DNA of 47,188 nt from a virus: positions 1-47,188 of IMG/VR virus record IMGVR_UViG_3300042923_001328. One strand, given 5' to 3'. This document shows, one piece after another, positions 25,949 through 34,200 of this stretch. Numbering within the stretch: the first letter of the stretch is position 1; every line of letters begins with the position of its first letter. The notes under the pieces are model-generated. The model ran no database searches. It was not told where the DNA came from and was given only the letters and a program-made list of their open reading frames with translations. Made by a program: the position numbers and the translations under genes.

Positions 25949-26362
25949 TTAATCACCTACTCTCTTGCGTTTAGGCACTCCTATAAAGAGTTTAAAGGGC
26001 TTTGGGTAAGCATCTATCTGTGCCTTTATATCTTCTGTTAAAAGGCTTACACTAACCAATGTAGGCACTTCTTTATAATTAACTACTAAATTACTGCCTC
26101 TCCTTAATTTGATTGTTAATACGTGATTTGAAGCCATTTGTAAGGCTAATAAATGTATGCCTTCGTCTATGGTTTGTTCCTTATAAAAGTCTTGTTTTGC
26201 TTGCCTATCTATTAAGGCTTTTATTCCTTTAAGCCATAACACTATACTATTATTTAATGTTTCTTCTGTTTGTTCTCCAAGGTCTTTTGGATTAACTCCT
26301 GTAGAGGTAATAACCTCTTGAGGGCTTGAGTAATATTCATTTGTTCTGCCACTATATGCCAT
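25949..26362 (-). CDS. head-tail connector/completion protein (tentative)
   Basis: A 137-residue helical protein (NNSIVLWLKGIKALIDRQAKQDF; IHLLALQMASNHVLTIKL) in the head-completion slot after the major capsid and an 88-residue protein. The gene overlaps its upstream neighbour by the ATG/TGA junction. Probably the adaptor protein of the neck; inference is from order only. Confidence 0.5.
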   Translation of the reverse strand: MAYSGRTNEYYSSPQEVITSTGVNPKDLGEQTEETLNNSIVLWLKGIKALIDRQAKQDFYKEQTIDEGIHLLALQMASNHVLTIKLRRGSNLVVNYKEVPTLVSVSLLTEDIKAQIDAYPKPFKLFIGVPKRKRVGD

Positions 26363-26628
26363 TATTCATCCCCACCCTTTTTCTTTTTGGAGGGTTTTTT
26401 ATCTACGATTTTTTCTTCTTGTGTTTTTATAGTTATATCATTTTCTATCTGTAAGGAAGCATCATCATACTTTGTTATCCTTAATTCTTCGCAGGCTCTT
26501 ACTTCTAATAATCCTGTATTAGAAAGTCTTACTTCTTTTTCTTCCCCTGCAATGAATGTATAGCCTCCTCTATATATGTTTCTTTTACTGTTATTTTTTA
26601 CTGTATAAGTTTTTAATTCACTTAACAT
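26362..26628 (-). CDS. small head-associated protein, 88 aa
   Basis: Not recognised. A beta-type protein (YTVKNNSKRNIYRGGYTFIAGEEKEV) ending in a very basic tail (KKPSKKKKGGDE). It lies between the capsid gene terminator and the connector genes, with AAAGGAGG upstream; possibly a head-fibre or capsid-decoration protein. Confidence 0.5.
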   Translation of the reverse strand: MLSELKTYTVKNNSKRNIYRGGYTFIAGEEKEVRLSNTGLLEVRACEELRITKYDDASLQIENDITIKTQEEKIVDKKPSKKKKGGDE

Positions 26629-26649
26629 ACCATTACCTCCTTTCTGATT

Positions 26650-26693
26650 AATTTAAAATAAAATACGGGGATGTCTTTTTAACACCCCCGTAT
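26650..26693 (-). terminator. terminator after major capsid gene
   Basis: On the minus strand ATACGGGG, 15-nt loop, CCCCGTAT then TTTATTTT. It probably lowers transcription of tail genes relative to capsid. Confidence 0.85.
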
Positions 26694-26699
26694 CATTTG

Positions 26700-27680
26700 T
26701 TATACCCTTTGCTTGTCTATAAATGCTACTACAGCAGCGTCTTTTTCTTCATAACCTGCATCACCTTGGATAGAAGCGATAATGTCAGTTCTGAATGCTT
26801 TTTCTTCTCTTTCTGTTACTATTTTTACATCCTTAAATACTCCCCATACCATGTTAACTGGGTTAGAAAGCATTGCTATTCTACCTGTTCCATTGCCTAC
26901 ACCCTTCTCAAGAGTTGGCTCATAAACTATTTCAATTCCCTTGTAGATTAACTTACCGTCAGTAGTTATGTAAGCATCTCCCATGTTAGTTGGTCTTGTA
27001 GCAAGATAGTTTCTGTAAGCATTGCAATAGTCAAAGTCTAAGAAATACTTCCAATCAGTTACATTTTTTAAGAATACTTTTGGAACGGATAAAAGCATTT
27101 GCTCCAATAGTACATTTATTTGTGTTGGGTCAAAATCTCTACCTGCACCTAAGCCATAAAGTTTTTGTCCTGCTTTCTTTGCCCAACCATTACCTAAGCA
27201 AAGCAAGTCGTCAGTTGCATAAGGAATAGTATCGTCTGCAAATATAGCATACTCTGCTATGTCCTCTCCTGCATTTCTACCTACTAAATCAAGTATAGTA
27301 TTTTGAAGTGCAGTTCTTTCAATATTCACGTCAAGAGCCTCGTCATGGATACTTGCTAAACCTACCATTTTCTTAGCGATTAAAGTATCCTTTCCGAAAC
27401 TTGGGCTCTTGCTATCAGTATTAGGATCTAATATCTTATTAGTTCCATCTGCTCTCTTGGCAGAAGATAGCATTCTACCACTAAATACGATATTGTCGAT
27501 TTCGTGGATTTGTGTTTGCATATCAACTCTACGAGTCATTTGTAGGATCTTATTTTCCAACTCAGCCTTTTGAAGGAATTGGGTTCTTTGTGTTGGTAAT
27601 AATATACCATTAGCACCTAAAGCATTTGAATCTGTTATGCCTTTTACAGCCATTTTAATTAATTGTTCTGCAGTATACAT
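26700..27680 (-). CDS. major capsid protein (HK97 fold)
   Basis: A 326-residue protein in the capsid position: after the protease/scaffold gene and before a terminator. Sequence traits of HK97-type capsids: helical N-arm, an E-loop-like segment (RMLSSAKRADGTNKILDPNT), a spine helix (IERTALQNTILDLVGRNAGEDIAEYAI) and a C-terminal beta region. Capsids of this group can also look encapsulin-like. No long N-terminal delta domain, which fits a separate scaffold encoded just upstream. Confidence 0.85.
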   Translation of the reverse strand: MYTAEQLIKMAVKGITDSNALGANGILLPTQRTQFLQKAELENKILQMTRRVDMQTQIHEIDNIVFSGRMLSSAKRADGTNKILDPNTDSKSPSFGKDTLIAKKMVGLASIHDEALDVNIERTALQNTILDLVGRNAGEDIAEYAIFADDTIPYATDDLLCLGNGWAKKAGQKLYGLGAGRDFDPTQINVLLEQMLLSVPKVFLKNVTDWKYFLDFDYCNAYRNYLATRPTNMGDAYITTDGKLIYKGIEIVYEPTLEKGVGNGTGRIAMLSNPVNMVWGVFKDVKIVTEREEKAFRTDIIASIQGDAGYEEKDAAVVAFIDKQRV

Positions 27681-27710
27681 TATTTATCCTCTCCTTTCAT
27701 AAACATTACA

Positions 27711-28097
27711 TTATTTCTTCAAAGGTCTTCCGTAGATATCCCTGTCAGGAACAACGGTTTGAACACCCTTTTGAGCAACACCTGTATCTATTACCTTGCT
27801 TTGTGGAGCAGGTTTGCTTTTTACAGATAACTTACTTTCAATAAGTTCTTTTACTTTGTTTAATATTGATTCTGTTAAATCATTATTTTCTTCTGTAGTT
27901 TGTTCTACAGGTGCTTCCTCAACTTTTTCAGCAGCGGGTTCAACTACTCCATCTTCTGATTTAGCAGTTGCATCTACTTCCTCATTGGAAGTTTCAGAAC
28001 CCTCTAATGTATTTACTTTTTCTTGTAATTGATTAACTACATCTAACACAGGTTGTAAGGCTTGTGTTATTAACTCCATTACTTTTTGCTCGTCCAT
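27711..28097 (-). CDS. nested scaffold protein from internal start (inferred)
   Basis: In frame within the protease gene, ATG at 28097 (start MDEQKVMELITQALQPVLDV) follows AAAGGAG at good spacing. The product would be 128 residues, acidic and coiled-coil-like, ending DRDIYGRPLKK. The arrangement parallels lambda C/Nu3, where the scaffold is the C-terminal part of the protease gene made from its own start. Seen: ribosome site and composition; expression inferred. Confidence 0.5.
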   Translation of the reverse strand: MDEQKVMELITQALQPVLDVVNQLQEKVNTLEGSETSNEEVDATAKSEDGVVEPAAEKVEEAPVEQTTEENNDLTESILNKVKELIESKLSVKSKPAPQSKVIDTGVAQKGVQTVVPDRDIYGRPLKK

Positions 28098-28730
28098 ATT
28101 ATCCACTCCTTTCTTTGAACTACTTTCAAGTTCAACAATAAAGTCTTCTAACTTCTTGGCTTCTTCTTGGCTTTTAAATATATTAGATAACCTCTTAATG
28201 AGATTGTCTTCCTTGGATTTGAGTGTAAAAAAACGAGCCTTCGGAACTGCTGGCTCGTCTACTATTGAAACGTGAGTAACTACTATTCCATTACCCATTT
28301 GCTTTAAATCTTGTAATGTTGTTCTTCCTTTTTCTACATTGTCTACTCTCTTTGTTGATTTTGGAAAGGCTGTAATACTAAACCCTTTCTTTTTACCACT
28401 TACAATGTCAGCCCATACTTCGGGCTTATAGACCTTTGCCCCCATAACCCAACTGCCTTGAGGGATAACTGTTTCTTTCCCGTCTATTTCAACTGTTAGG
28501 TCATAAGGTGTAATATAACTTTCTACAACATTAGCAGCGTTATTAAAAGCATGGTCGCTATCTATGTTTTTGTAGTTCTCCATCCATTCATGTGAGTATT
28601 CTTCTATTTCTTCCTTTGTAAGAATATCGCCGTCAAAGTCTTCTTCGCCCGGCACAAGAACAGGTGCGTATGCTATTTGCTTATACTCGTTTTTTAAAAC
28701 AATAGGACCACCTAAATTAACTCCCTTCAT
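27711..28730 (-). CDS. XkdF-like prohead serine protease fused to scaffold
   Basis: A 339-residue protein. Residues about 1-165 resemble XkdF putative phage serine proteases (IAYAPVLVPGEEDFDGDILTKEE, then NIDSDHAFN with a His, and VVTHVSIVDEPAVPKARFF with a Ser). Residues about 175-339 are acidic and Glu/Ala-rich, the composition of a scaffolding protein. An internal in-frame start at 28097 could give the scaffold alone. It precedes the capsid gene, as expected. Confidence 0.75.
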   Translation of the reverse strand: MKGVNLGGPIVLKNEYKQIAYAPVLVPGEEDFDGDILTKEEIEEYSHEWMENYKNIDSDHAFNNAANVVESYITPYDLTVEIDGKETVIPQGSWVMGAKVYKPEVWADIVSGKKKGFSITAFPKSTKRVDNVEKGRTTLQDLKQMGNGIVVTHVSIVDEPAVPKARFFTLKSKEDNLIKRLSNIFKSQEEAKKLEDFIVELESSSKKGVDNMDEQKVMELITQALQPVLDVVNQLQEKVNTLEGSETSNEEVDATAKSEDGVVEPAAEKVEEAPVEQTTEENNDLTESILNKVKELIESKLSVKSKPAPQSKVIDTGVAQKGVQTVVPDRDIYGRPLKK

Positions 28731-28745
28731 ATTTATCCCTCCTCT

Positions 28746-29606
28746 CTATTTCTTTACTTTTATTAATTCGTGTTCGTAGAAATATCTTTTTCCCGGAGGA
28801 GCCATATAACCCTCGGGAATAAAATAAGGGATACAAGTACAACGGCAATTAATTGTTTCAGCAGGTTTGCCAGCACTTCTATCCCCGGGGTGTTCTAAAC
28901 CATTAGAGAACTTATCCCCTCGCTTTGTTATTTGTCCATGTAATTTTCTATGGTTTGCCTTGGGTCCTTTTCTTACTCTTTCGTCATGGGCTGTAATCCA
29001 CATAATATATTCAACTTCGTATTCTTGCATTGTTACATAACTTCCAAAGTTTTGTGCATTATTTATTTCTGTTCTTGCTATTCTCTTACTCTCATAATCT
29101 TGAAGGCCTGTAAATACCTCGTCTAACTTTTTAGCAGCATCGTCTATACCTAAACCATCCTCATAACTTTTTGCTAAGTTCTCCATGACATTTCCTGTTA
29201 TCCTATCCATTGTTCTTTGACTTGCCTGAAAGATATGTTCTTGTAATATCTTCTTAAAGAATGGACTTGATTGTGTTAGGGAAACTCCAAAGCCTACGCC
29301 TTGTAAAACGGCTAATACTTGGCTTCTTCCATGCTCCATAGCAGGGGTTGCAAATTGTAAAAGGTGTTTATTATATACCAGAGAGGCATCTGTTAAGGAA
29401 CTTATTATTCTCTTCCTCTCTAAATCACTTGAAGGCACTCTACCACTTTCAATCATAGCGGCGACTATTCTTACATTTAACCATTTAAACATTCCTCTTA
29501 ATAACTTCTCTAAACCTAACTCATAAGACAGTTTCCCCTTTGCAATATATTGCATGGCTTCAATTCTTTCTATTGCTTGGTCTATAGTTTCTATTGCTTT
29601 TTCCAA
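28746..29606 (-). CDS. minor head protein (Mu gpF / SPP1 gp7 family)
   Basis: A 286-residue protein. The C-terminal block AHDERVRKGPKANHRKLHGQ...PGDRSAGKPAETINCRC is the hallmark of phage head morphogenesis proteins of the Mu gpF/SPP1 gp7 family. The N-terminal part is helical. It overlaps the end of the portal gene by 16 bp. Such proteins are ejected or packaged with DNA in small copy number. Confidence 0.88.
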   Translation of the reverse strand: MEKAIETIDQAIERIEAMQYIAKGKLSYELGLEKLLRGMFKWLNVRIVAAMIESGRVPSSDLERKRIISSLTDASLVYNKHLLQFATPAMEHGRSQVLAVLQGVGFGVSLTQSSPFFKKILQEHIFQASQRTMDRITGNVMENLAKSYEDGLGIDDAAKKLDEVFTGLQDYESKRIARTEINNAQNFGSYVTMQEYEVEYIMWITAHDERVRKGPKANHRKLHGQITKRGDKFSNGLEHPGDRSAGKPAETINCRCTCIPYFIPEGYMAPPGKRYFYEHELIKVKK

Positions 29607-31102
29607 TTAAACCACCTACTCTTTTTTACTTCTTTCATTTCTTCGTCTACTGCTTTCTTAACAGTATTTAGTTCTTGTAATACCATATCAGCGATACTAT
29701 TATCGACTTGCTTTTGTGTATCTGATAAACCAAAAGGGTCTGTAGAGGCTTGGGCTTGTTGTGATAATAATTCAATCGCTTGACCGTTTAAATAGTGGTA
29801 GTTCATTTCAGGGAGATCTATTTCAGGAAGTCCGTTTCTTTTTCGTACTTCGTTAGGAGTTAAACCTGCCATAGCAAATATCTTTATGTCTTTTTCTAAC
29901 TCTGCAGTTTCGTCTTCTATATCAATACTCTTAAACTTAAACTCCCAATCTTCTATACCTAACTCCGTTCTAATTAGAAGGTTCATAAAGGCTTCTAATT
30001 CGCTTTGTCGTGGCTCTACGATACTTCTTTTATATATTTCTGTACTCTCCCTTGCTGTTGTCCCTCCAAGGGCTCCTACCTCTGCTATACCTAAACGGTA
30101 AGGAGGAACGCCATGTGCTGCTAATATTTCGTCCCTATTATCAACTCTATATAAACGAAAAGAGGCTTCCTTCTGTTCAACAGATAGCCTCTCGAATTTA
30201 ATCTCTACATTACTATCCCTACCACCTGAAGGAATACCTAAGATCATAGGTGCATGGGGATTAGCCTGTATTTCTTGAAATTTTGCTTCTATTATTCTTT
30301 CTATGTCTGTAAGTCCGTCCTCTCCTACAGGTCCCGGGTTATAGTGCCCTGTGATATAAACTGCGTAACTTGGAACACCATAGTTATCGAAGAAAGCAAT
30401 GTTATAATCTCTTAAAGCAACACTACCTGTAATAGCCCCCATAGCAGGTATAATATCAGCCATACCGTAGTAATTATCCCTTGGACTATATTTACTCCAA
30501 TACATAAAGGAAGTCGCTATTTTGTCTTCTATGAGTTCTACTAATTGTTCTCCTGTTTCACTATTTATTTCTATATCTTCTAAACCGTATCTTTTAAAGA
30601 ATACTCTTAGGTTTGCAATAACCTGCATAGCCTTTGTCTTGCTTAAACCTATTCTAAAATATATAGAAGGTATATGTCTTAAGTCAGGTGTGCCGTCTTC
30701 CTTATGGGAGATTTCTAAAGCACCATAGCCTATTGAATGATAATCTATTTCCTCATTCTTTAAGGTAGTCATTAAGTCAACTGTAAATCCATTTATCATA
30801 TCAATAATTGTCTGTTTATTTATATCTAAAGCATTTTGTGATAAGGGGAGAATTTCCCAACCATTGCCTACAATATCACCTGCCTTAGTCTGTACTGCTC
30901 TTGCGTGATATACATTCTGTTCTATTAGGCTTGCCAACATATAAGGGTCATACGAAGGCTCTATAAGATTTGCAGGTCCATAAAACTTAGTAAAACCATC
31001 GTCTATTACTTTACTCTTTATAGCGTATTGTTCTAATATCTCTTGTCTTACAAACTTACCGCTTTTACCAACAACCCCGAAAGGTCTTATTTGTTCATTC
31101 AC
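29591..31102 (-). CDS. portal protein (PBSX/SPP1-type)
   Basis: A 503-residue portal, the dodecameric DNA gate at one capsid vertex. Seen: YMLASLIEQNVYHARAVQTKA near 55, YGMADIIPAMGAITGSVALRDYN (about 218-240 as a split motif), HGVPPYRLGIAEVGALGGTTARE (about 345) and an acidic, Gln-rich C-terminus. It follows the large terminase gene by 5 bp. Confidence 0.9.
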   Translation of the reverse strand: MNEQIRPFGVVGKSGKFVRQEILEQYAIKSKVIDDGFTKFYGPANLIEPSYDPYMLASLIEQNVYHARAVQTKAGDIVGNGWEILPLSQNALDINKQTIIDMINGFTVDLMTTLKNEEIDYHSIGYGALEISHKEDGTPDLRHIPSIYFRIGLSKTKAMQVIANLRVFFKRYGLEDIEINSETGEQLVELIEDKIATSFMYWSKYSPRDNYYGMADIIPAMGAITGSVALRDYNIAFFDNYGVPSYAVYITGHYNPGPVGEDGLTDIERIIEAKFQEIQANPHAPMILGIPSGGRDSNVEIKFERLSVEQKEASFRLYRVDNRDEILAAHGVPPYRLGIAEVGALGGTTARESTEIYKRSIVEPRQSELEAFMNLLIRTELGIEDWEFKFKSIDIEDETAELEKDIKIFAMAGLTPNEVRKRNGLPEIDLPEMNYHYLNGQAIELLSQQAQASTDPFGLSDTQKQVDNSIADMVLQELNTVKKAVDEEMKEVKKSRWFNWKKQ

Positions 31103-31107
31103 TTATT

Positions 31108-32355
31108 TCACCTCCTTCTTCTTACATTTACATGTATCTGTATAGGATCGTAGTTTTGGTTATCTAACCACTCTCTTAATGAATAAAGCATTGCGTCTAA
31201 TAAGTGGTCATTGCCGTCTATTAATTTATCCATAACATTTCCGTTACTGTCTTTCCTCCAACGATATAAAGAAATCTCTTTAATGAAGTTCTCACAGTCA
31301 GGGTGTACATAAATCTTCTTTTTCGATAACTGACTTACTGCTTCTTCTTTATTTGTCTTTATAGCATTCACCATATTCCTATAACCTAACTTTATAATTC
31401 TTGCTTGCCTATTTGGTGCATGGTCTGCATGTATAAGTGCGTTTAAAGGCACATTTGCAACATCTTTCATTAATTCAAACAACTCGTCATCAGTTATACT
31501 ATCTACTTTTAATTCGTTTAAAATATAAATTTCTTGGTCTTTGATACCTACCTTGACAAGTGCATTCGGATCATTAAAACCAAAGTCTAAACCAAAGTAA
31601 ATATAATCATAATAGGTATCTTCAAGAGGTATATTTTTAATCTCATAATTTCTATAAACAATATCACGGAGGTTTCCCCAATTACCTATACCTATAATGT
31701 CGTATAGTTCTGGGTCTTCTTCTTTTAGCCTCTCCATCCTATCTATAAAATCCTGATTTAAGAATTCATTATCTAAATAATTAGTTCTTAAAACATAAGC
31801 GTCTTCCCTTGGCCTCTCAAAGAACTCTTTGTAAATCCAACTTTGTTTATTTACAGGATTAAATGTAAATATAATTTGAGGATTAATTCCTCTTATTGTA
31901 AAGTCCATAGTTTGAAAGTCTGTAGGATCTATTTGATCTCCTTCTTCAAACCATATATCACTTAAATCTTTACCATTGGCAAACATTATAGATTTTAATT
32001 TATCAGCGTTATCTAAACCCCCACATACAATTTGATTGCCATTAGGGAAAGTAAATGTCATAGTGGTTAAATTAATCTCTATAAGATCTTGTAGTCCCCA
32101 CCTATTAATACAGGCTCTTATGTAGTTAAATGTTGAGGTCCTACTACTCTTCGCAGTTTTCCTTAATGCTAAAGCATTTCGTCCAGAGGTATATAGATAT
32201 AAGATAACTAAAAAAGAAGCAGCCCAATGTGATTTGCCACTTCCTCTACCTCCAAAGACAACCTTATATCTTTTATTGCTATTCATAACGGGGATATAAA
32301 CCTTGTTAAAGGTCTTTGCTATGTTTATATTAACCTTTATCTTCTTTAGTGCCAT
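31108..32355 (-). CDS. terminase large subunit
   Basis: A 415-residue packaging motor. Seen: Walker A GGRGSGKS (35-42 from the chosen start), Walker B DIWFEEGDQ (about 133), coupling motif FTFNPVN (about 165) and nuclease-domain acidic residues in YFGLDFGFNDP (about 240) and HADHAPN. The ATG at 32355 is chosen over an upstream GTG at 32370, which has no ribosome site. Overlaps the small subunit gene by 26 bp. Confidence 0.93.
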   Translation of the reverse strand: MALKKIKVNINIAKTFNKVYIPVMNSNKRYKVVFGGRGSGKSHWAASFLVILYLYTSGRNALALRKTAKSSRTSTFNYIRACINRWGLQDLIEINLTTMTFTFPNGNQIVCGGLDNADKLKSIMFANGKDLSDIWFEEGDQIDPTDFQTMDFTIRGINPQIIFTFNPVNKQSWIYKEFFERPREDAYVLRTNYLDNEFLNQDFIDRMERLKEEDPELYDIIGIGNWGNLRDIVYRNYEIKNIPLEDTYYDYIYFGLDFGFNDPNALVKVGIKDQEIYILNELKVDSITDDELFELMKDVANVPLNALIHADHAPNRQARIIKLGYRNMVNAIKTNKEEAVSQLSKKKIYVHPDCENFIKEISLYRWRKDSNGNVMDKLIDGNDHLLDAMLYSLREWLDNQNYDPIQIHVNVRRRR

Positions 32356-32854
32356 TACTATCAGCCCCACTATTTAAACCAAGTAAGTTTAATTCCCCAC
32401 CTTCAGTATTTATATCTATTTGTAATTCTCCTGAATGTTCAATACTTTGCTTATCTTTATAATCAGGTACTCTATTAGTTATCATAAACTTTGCCATTGT
32501 TGCATTAGGAGGACAGAAGTCTTCTACTTCTACTATTTCTATCCTTTCAACTGGGAAAGCCTTGCCATCAATTATCTGAACATCTTTTACTTTTATAGCC
32601 ACTTGTTTCTTATATGTAAACCCAGTTGATTGCAATTTTGCACTACAGAGGATTTCCCCGTCTGCAATTTTTTTACCTTTCATGAGTGCCTCCATAAACT
32701 CTTTTTTGTCCTTTTTCCATTTATAAAAGAGGGACTCACTAATGTCTAACATTTCACATATTTCTTTATCGGTTGAGCCATGCATTGCCCAACCTCTGAC
32801 TGCATCTAATTTTTGATCCATATTTAATTGCTCCCATTTATCAGGCCTTGCCAT
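32330..32854 (-). CDS. terminase small subunit
   Basis: A 174-residue DNA-recognition subunit. N-terminal helix-turn-helix (about 25-55: STDKEICEMLDISESLFYKWKK), a middle beta region (VAIKVKDVQIIDGKAF) and an acidic C-terminal tail that overlaps the large subunit gene. ATG preceded by AAAGGAG. It follows a terminator and starts the structural operon. Confidence 0.85.
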   Translation of the reverse strand: MARPDKWEQLNMDQKLDAVRGWAMHGSTDKEICEMLDISESLFYKWKKDKKEFMEALMKGKKIADGEILCSAKLQSTGFTYKKQVAIKVKDVQIIDGKAFPVERIEIVEVEDFCPPNATMAKFMITNRVPDYKDKQSIEHSGELQIDINTEGGELNLLGLNSGADSNGTKEDKG

Positions 32855-32889
32855 GTTCTCAACTCCTTTCTAAATAAAACACATTTATA

Positions 32890-32930
32890 AATATAAAAAG
32901 ACAGGACCTAAACATAAATTAAGTCCTGCC
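32890..32930 (-). terminator. terminator before the terminase genes
   Basis: On the minus strand CAGGAC, 15-nt loop, GTCCTG followed by TCTTTTTATATTT. It ends the sigma-like/zinc-ribbon transcript; late genes then need read-through or their own promoter in 32855-33012. A TATATATATA stretch lies at about 32957-32970. Confidence 0.65.
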
Positions 32931-33012
32931 TTCTTATTTTGAGGTGATGTGCGTGTTCATATATATATACACATCCTGTAAGCAATTTTGGCAATGTTTT
33001 TATAAATTATTT

Positions 33013-33294
33013 TTATTCTTTACACCTTGAATTGTAAAGGTGTTTAATTTCCCTTTTTAGCCTTTCATTCTCTTCAATTAGTTCGTCTTCCCTATCCCAT
33101 AGTTCATTAATCTTTCGTTCTAACTCTTGAAAATACTTCATTGTAATCTCTTTGTTTTCAACTAATTTAAAGTCATATTCAAAGTGAGTTCCACATTTAG
33201 TACAATATAAACATAATGCTTTGACATTTCTTTTAAAACAATCTAAATTATTACATTTAGGACATCTTACATTTCTAATTTCAATACTTTCCAT
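33013..33294 (-). CDS. zinc-ribbon coiled-coil protein
   Basis: A 93-residue protein with N-terminal zinc ribbon (CPKC near residue 11 and CTKC near 31) and a C-terminal coiled coil (about 45-88, rich in E/L/K). ATG at 33294 overlaps the stop of the sigma region-4-like gene (TAATG), with AAAGGAG upstream, so it is translationally coupled to it. It may act with the two sigma-like proteins in late transcription; that is inference. Confidence 0.7.
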   Translation of the reverse strand: MESIEIRNVRCPKCNNLDCFKRNVKALCLYCTKCGTHFEYDFKLVENKEITMKYFQELERKINELWDREDELIEENERLKREIKHLYNSRCKE

Positions 33295-33593
33295 TAATAA
33301 CACTCTCCTTTCAGAATACTTTCTAATTTCTTTAATCCCTTGAGTTTTAAATCTCCCACAGTTCTTGGGCTTATTCCTAATCTCCTGCCTACTTCCTCAT
33401 GAGTATCAAACCCATATACATAATAATAAAGCAGCACTCTCTTTTGCTTATAAGATAACTGATTTAAGGCATTCTCTATATCTACTTTTTCTATTACAGT
33501 TTCAGGTGTAGAGAATGTATGGGAGTTACTATAAAACTCTGTAAGGTTTTCAAGTATCGCAATTATTAAACCCTGTGTATAGTTCTCTAACAT
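33294..33593 (-). CDS. sigma factor region 4-like protein (late activator half B)
   Basis: A 99-residue protein whose C-terminal half is a sigma-70 region 4 helix-turn-helix: LNQLSYKQKRVLLYYYVYGF, then HEEVGRRLGISPRTVGDLKLK. No region 2 is present; that lies in the preceding gene. The two overlap by 7 nt (ATGTTAG), with AAGGGTGA as ribosome site. Position just upstream of terminase is where many Firmicute phages keep their late activator. Confidence 0.75.
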   Translation of the reverse strand: MLENYTQGLIIAILENLTEFYSNSHTFSTPETVIEKVDIENALNQLSYKQKRVLLYYYVYGFDTHEEVGRRLGISPRTVGDLKLKGLKKLESILKGECY

Positions 33594-33865
33594 ACCATAT
33601 CACCCTTTAAGATCTCTTTATTGCTATAGCCTCTCATGGTGTTAATGGCAGCACGCTTTACAATGGTATAGAAACTAACTATTTCCCCGTCCTTAACAAG
33701 CAGGTTTTTACTAACAATTTTACTGTGTAAATTTATATAAAGGTCTTGCAAAATGTCTTCTTCGTTATAAGTAATATTAGTATCATAAAGAACTTTATTT
33801 AAAAAATCTTTTTTACTTAATAAATATCCCCATGCTTCTTCGTCTGTAAATCTCTTATATATCAC
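33587..33865 (-). CDS. sigma factor region 2-like protein (late activator half A)
   Basis: A 92-residue protein resembling sigma-70 region 2: YNEEDILQDLYINLHSK (core binding helix) and FYTIVKRAAINTMRGYSN (about 66-83, the -10-binding helix). It ends ILKGDMVC without region 4. GTG start with AGGGGGG 5-7 nt upstream. Split sigma factors are known, e.g. SigO/RsoA of Bacillus subtilis, where the two proteins work together. Confidence 0.7.
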   Translation of the reverse strand: MIYKRFTDEEAWGYLLSKKDFLNKVLYDTNITYNEEDILQDLYINLHSKIVSKNLLVKDGEIVSFYTIVKRAAINTMRGYSNKEILKGDMVC

Positions 33866-33886
33866 ACTAATCCCCCCTTACATACA

Positions 33887-33940
33887 AAAAATAAAAAAGA
33901 GCAGAATACTACAGTAGCCTAATACTGTAATAAACTGCTC
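33887..33940 (-). terminator. terminator after the tRNA-like RNA
   Basis: On the minus strand GAGCAG...TACAGTA, loop, TACTGTA...CTGCTC, about 18 paired bases, then TTTTTTATTTTTT. It ends the transcript holding the tRNA-like RNA and separates it from the sigma-like genes. Confidence 0.85.
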
Positions 33941-33964
33941 TCATAGGCTGTCTTAAAATAATAT

Positions 33965-34107
33965 AAAAGTAGGCGAAAATCGAGGTGAATATTTTTAAGT
34001 GTCTTATCCGTTAGACCATTTCCACCTTATAAGGTGGAAAGTTGGAGTCGAACCAACATTACTGGATTAGAAGTCCGGTGTAATTCACCTCTGCACATCC
34101 TACACTT
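33965..34107 (-). tRNA. candidate circularly permuted tRNA-Arg(UCU)
   Basis: In transcription order: outer stem; anticodon arm (34078-34062, loop CTTCTAA); T-arm GTTGG TTCGACT CCAAC (34057-34041); 3' acceptor TTTCCACC (34040-34033); TTATAA; 5' acceptor GGTGGAAA (34026-34019); TG; D-arm GTCT AACGGATA AGAC (34016-34001); closing stem. Rejoined as 34025-34000 plus 34078-34033 it makes a 72-nt tRNA with a perfect acceptor and D-stem, U8, A14, G18G19, A21 and the arginine identity base A20 with anticodon UCU. Flanks pair: GAGGTGAAT (34091-34083) with ATTCACCTC (33990-33982), GTAGG with CCTAC. Flaws: a C-A mismatch in the anticodon stem, C73. Alternative: an ordinary tRNA-Arg at 34105-34033 with a poor acceptor stem (one mismatch, two G-U) and A8. 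Confidence 0.65.
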
Positions 34108-34109
34108 AT

Positions 34110-34143
34110 ATATTATATTAAACAAAACTTATAAACATCCTAC
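34110..34143 (-). promoter_or_regulatory. repeated promoter-like element, copy f
   Basis: Minus strand GTAGG, 11 nt, TTTTGTTTAAT, then ATAATATATAA. A start about 7 nt past TTTAAT would fall at the outer stem of the tRNA-like RNA. Confidence 0.6.
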
Positions 34144-34200
34144 AAAAAAATCAGATTATTTTAAAATATTTACTGTATTGTCAGGGGAGGCAATACAATA

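Noticed and set aside
34033-34105. Ordinary (non-permuted) tRNA-Arg with 5' acceptor GTGTAGG
   Set aside because: D-loop landmarks are present, but the acceptor has one mismatch and two G-U pairs, position 8 is A and position 20 is T. The permuted pairing is perfect. Kept as the main alternative.
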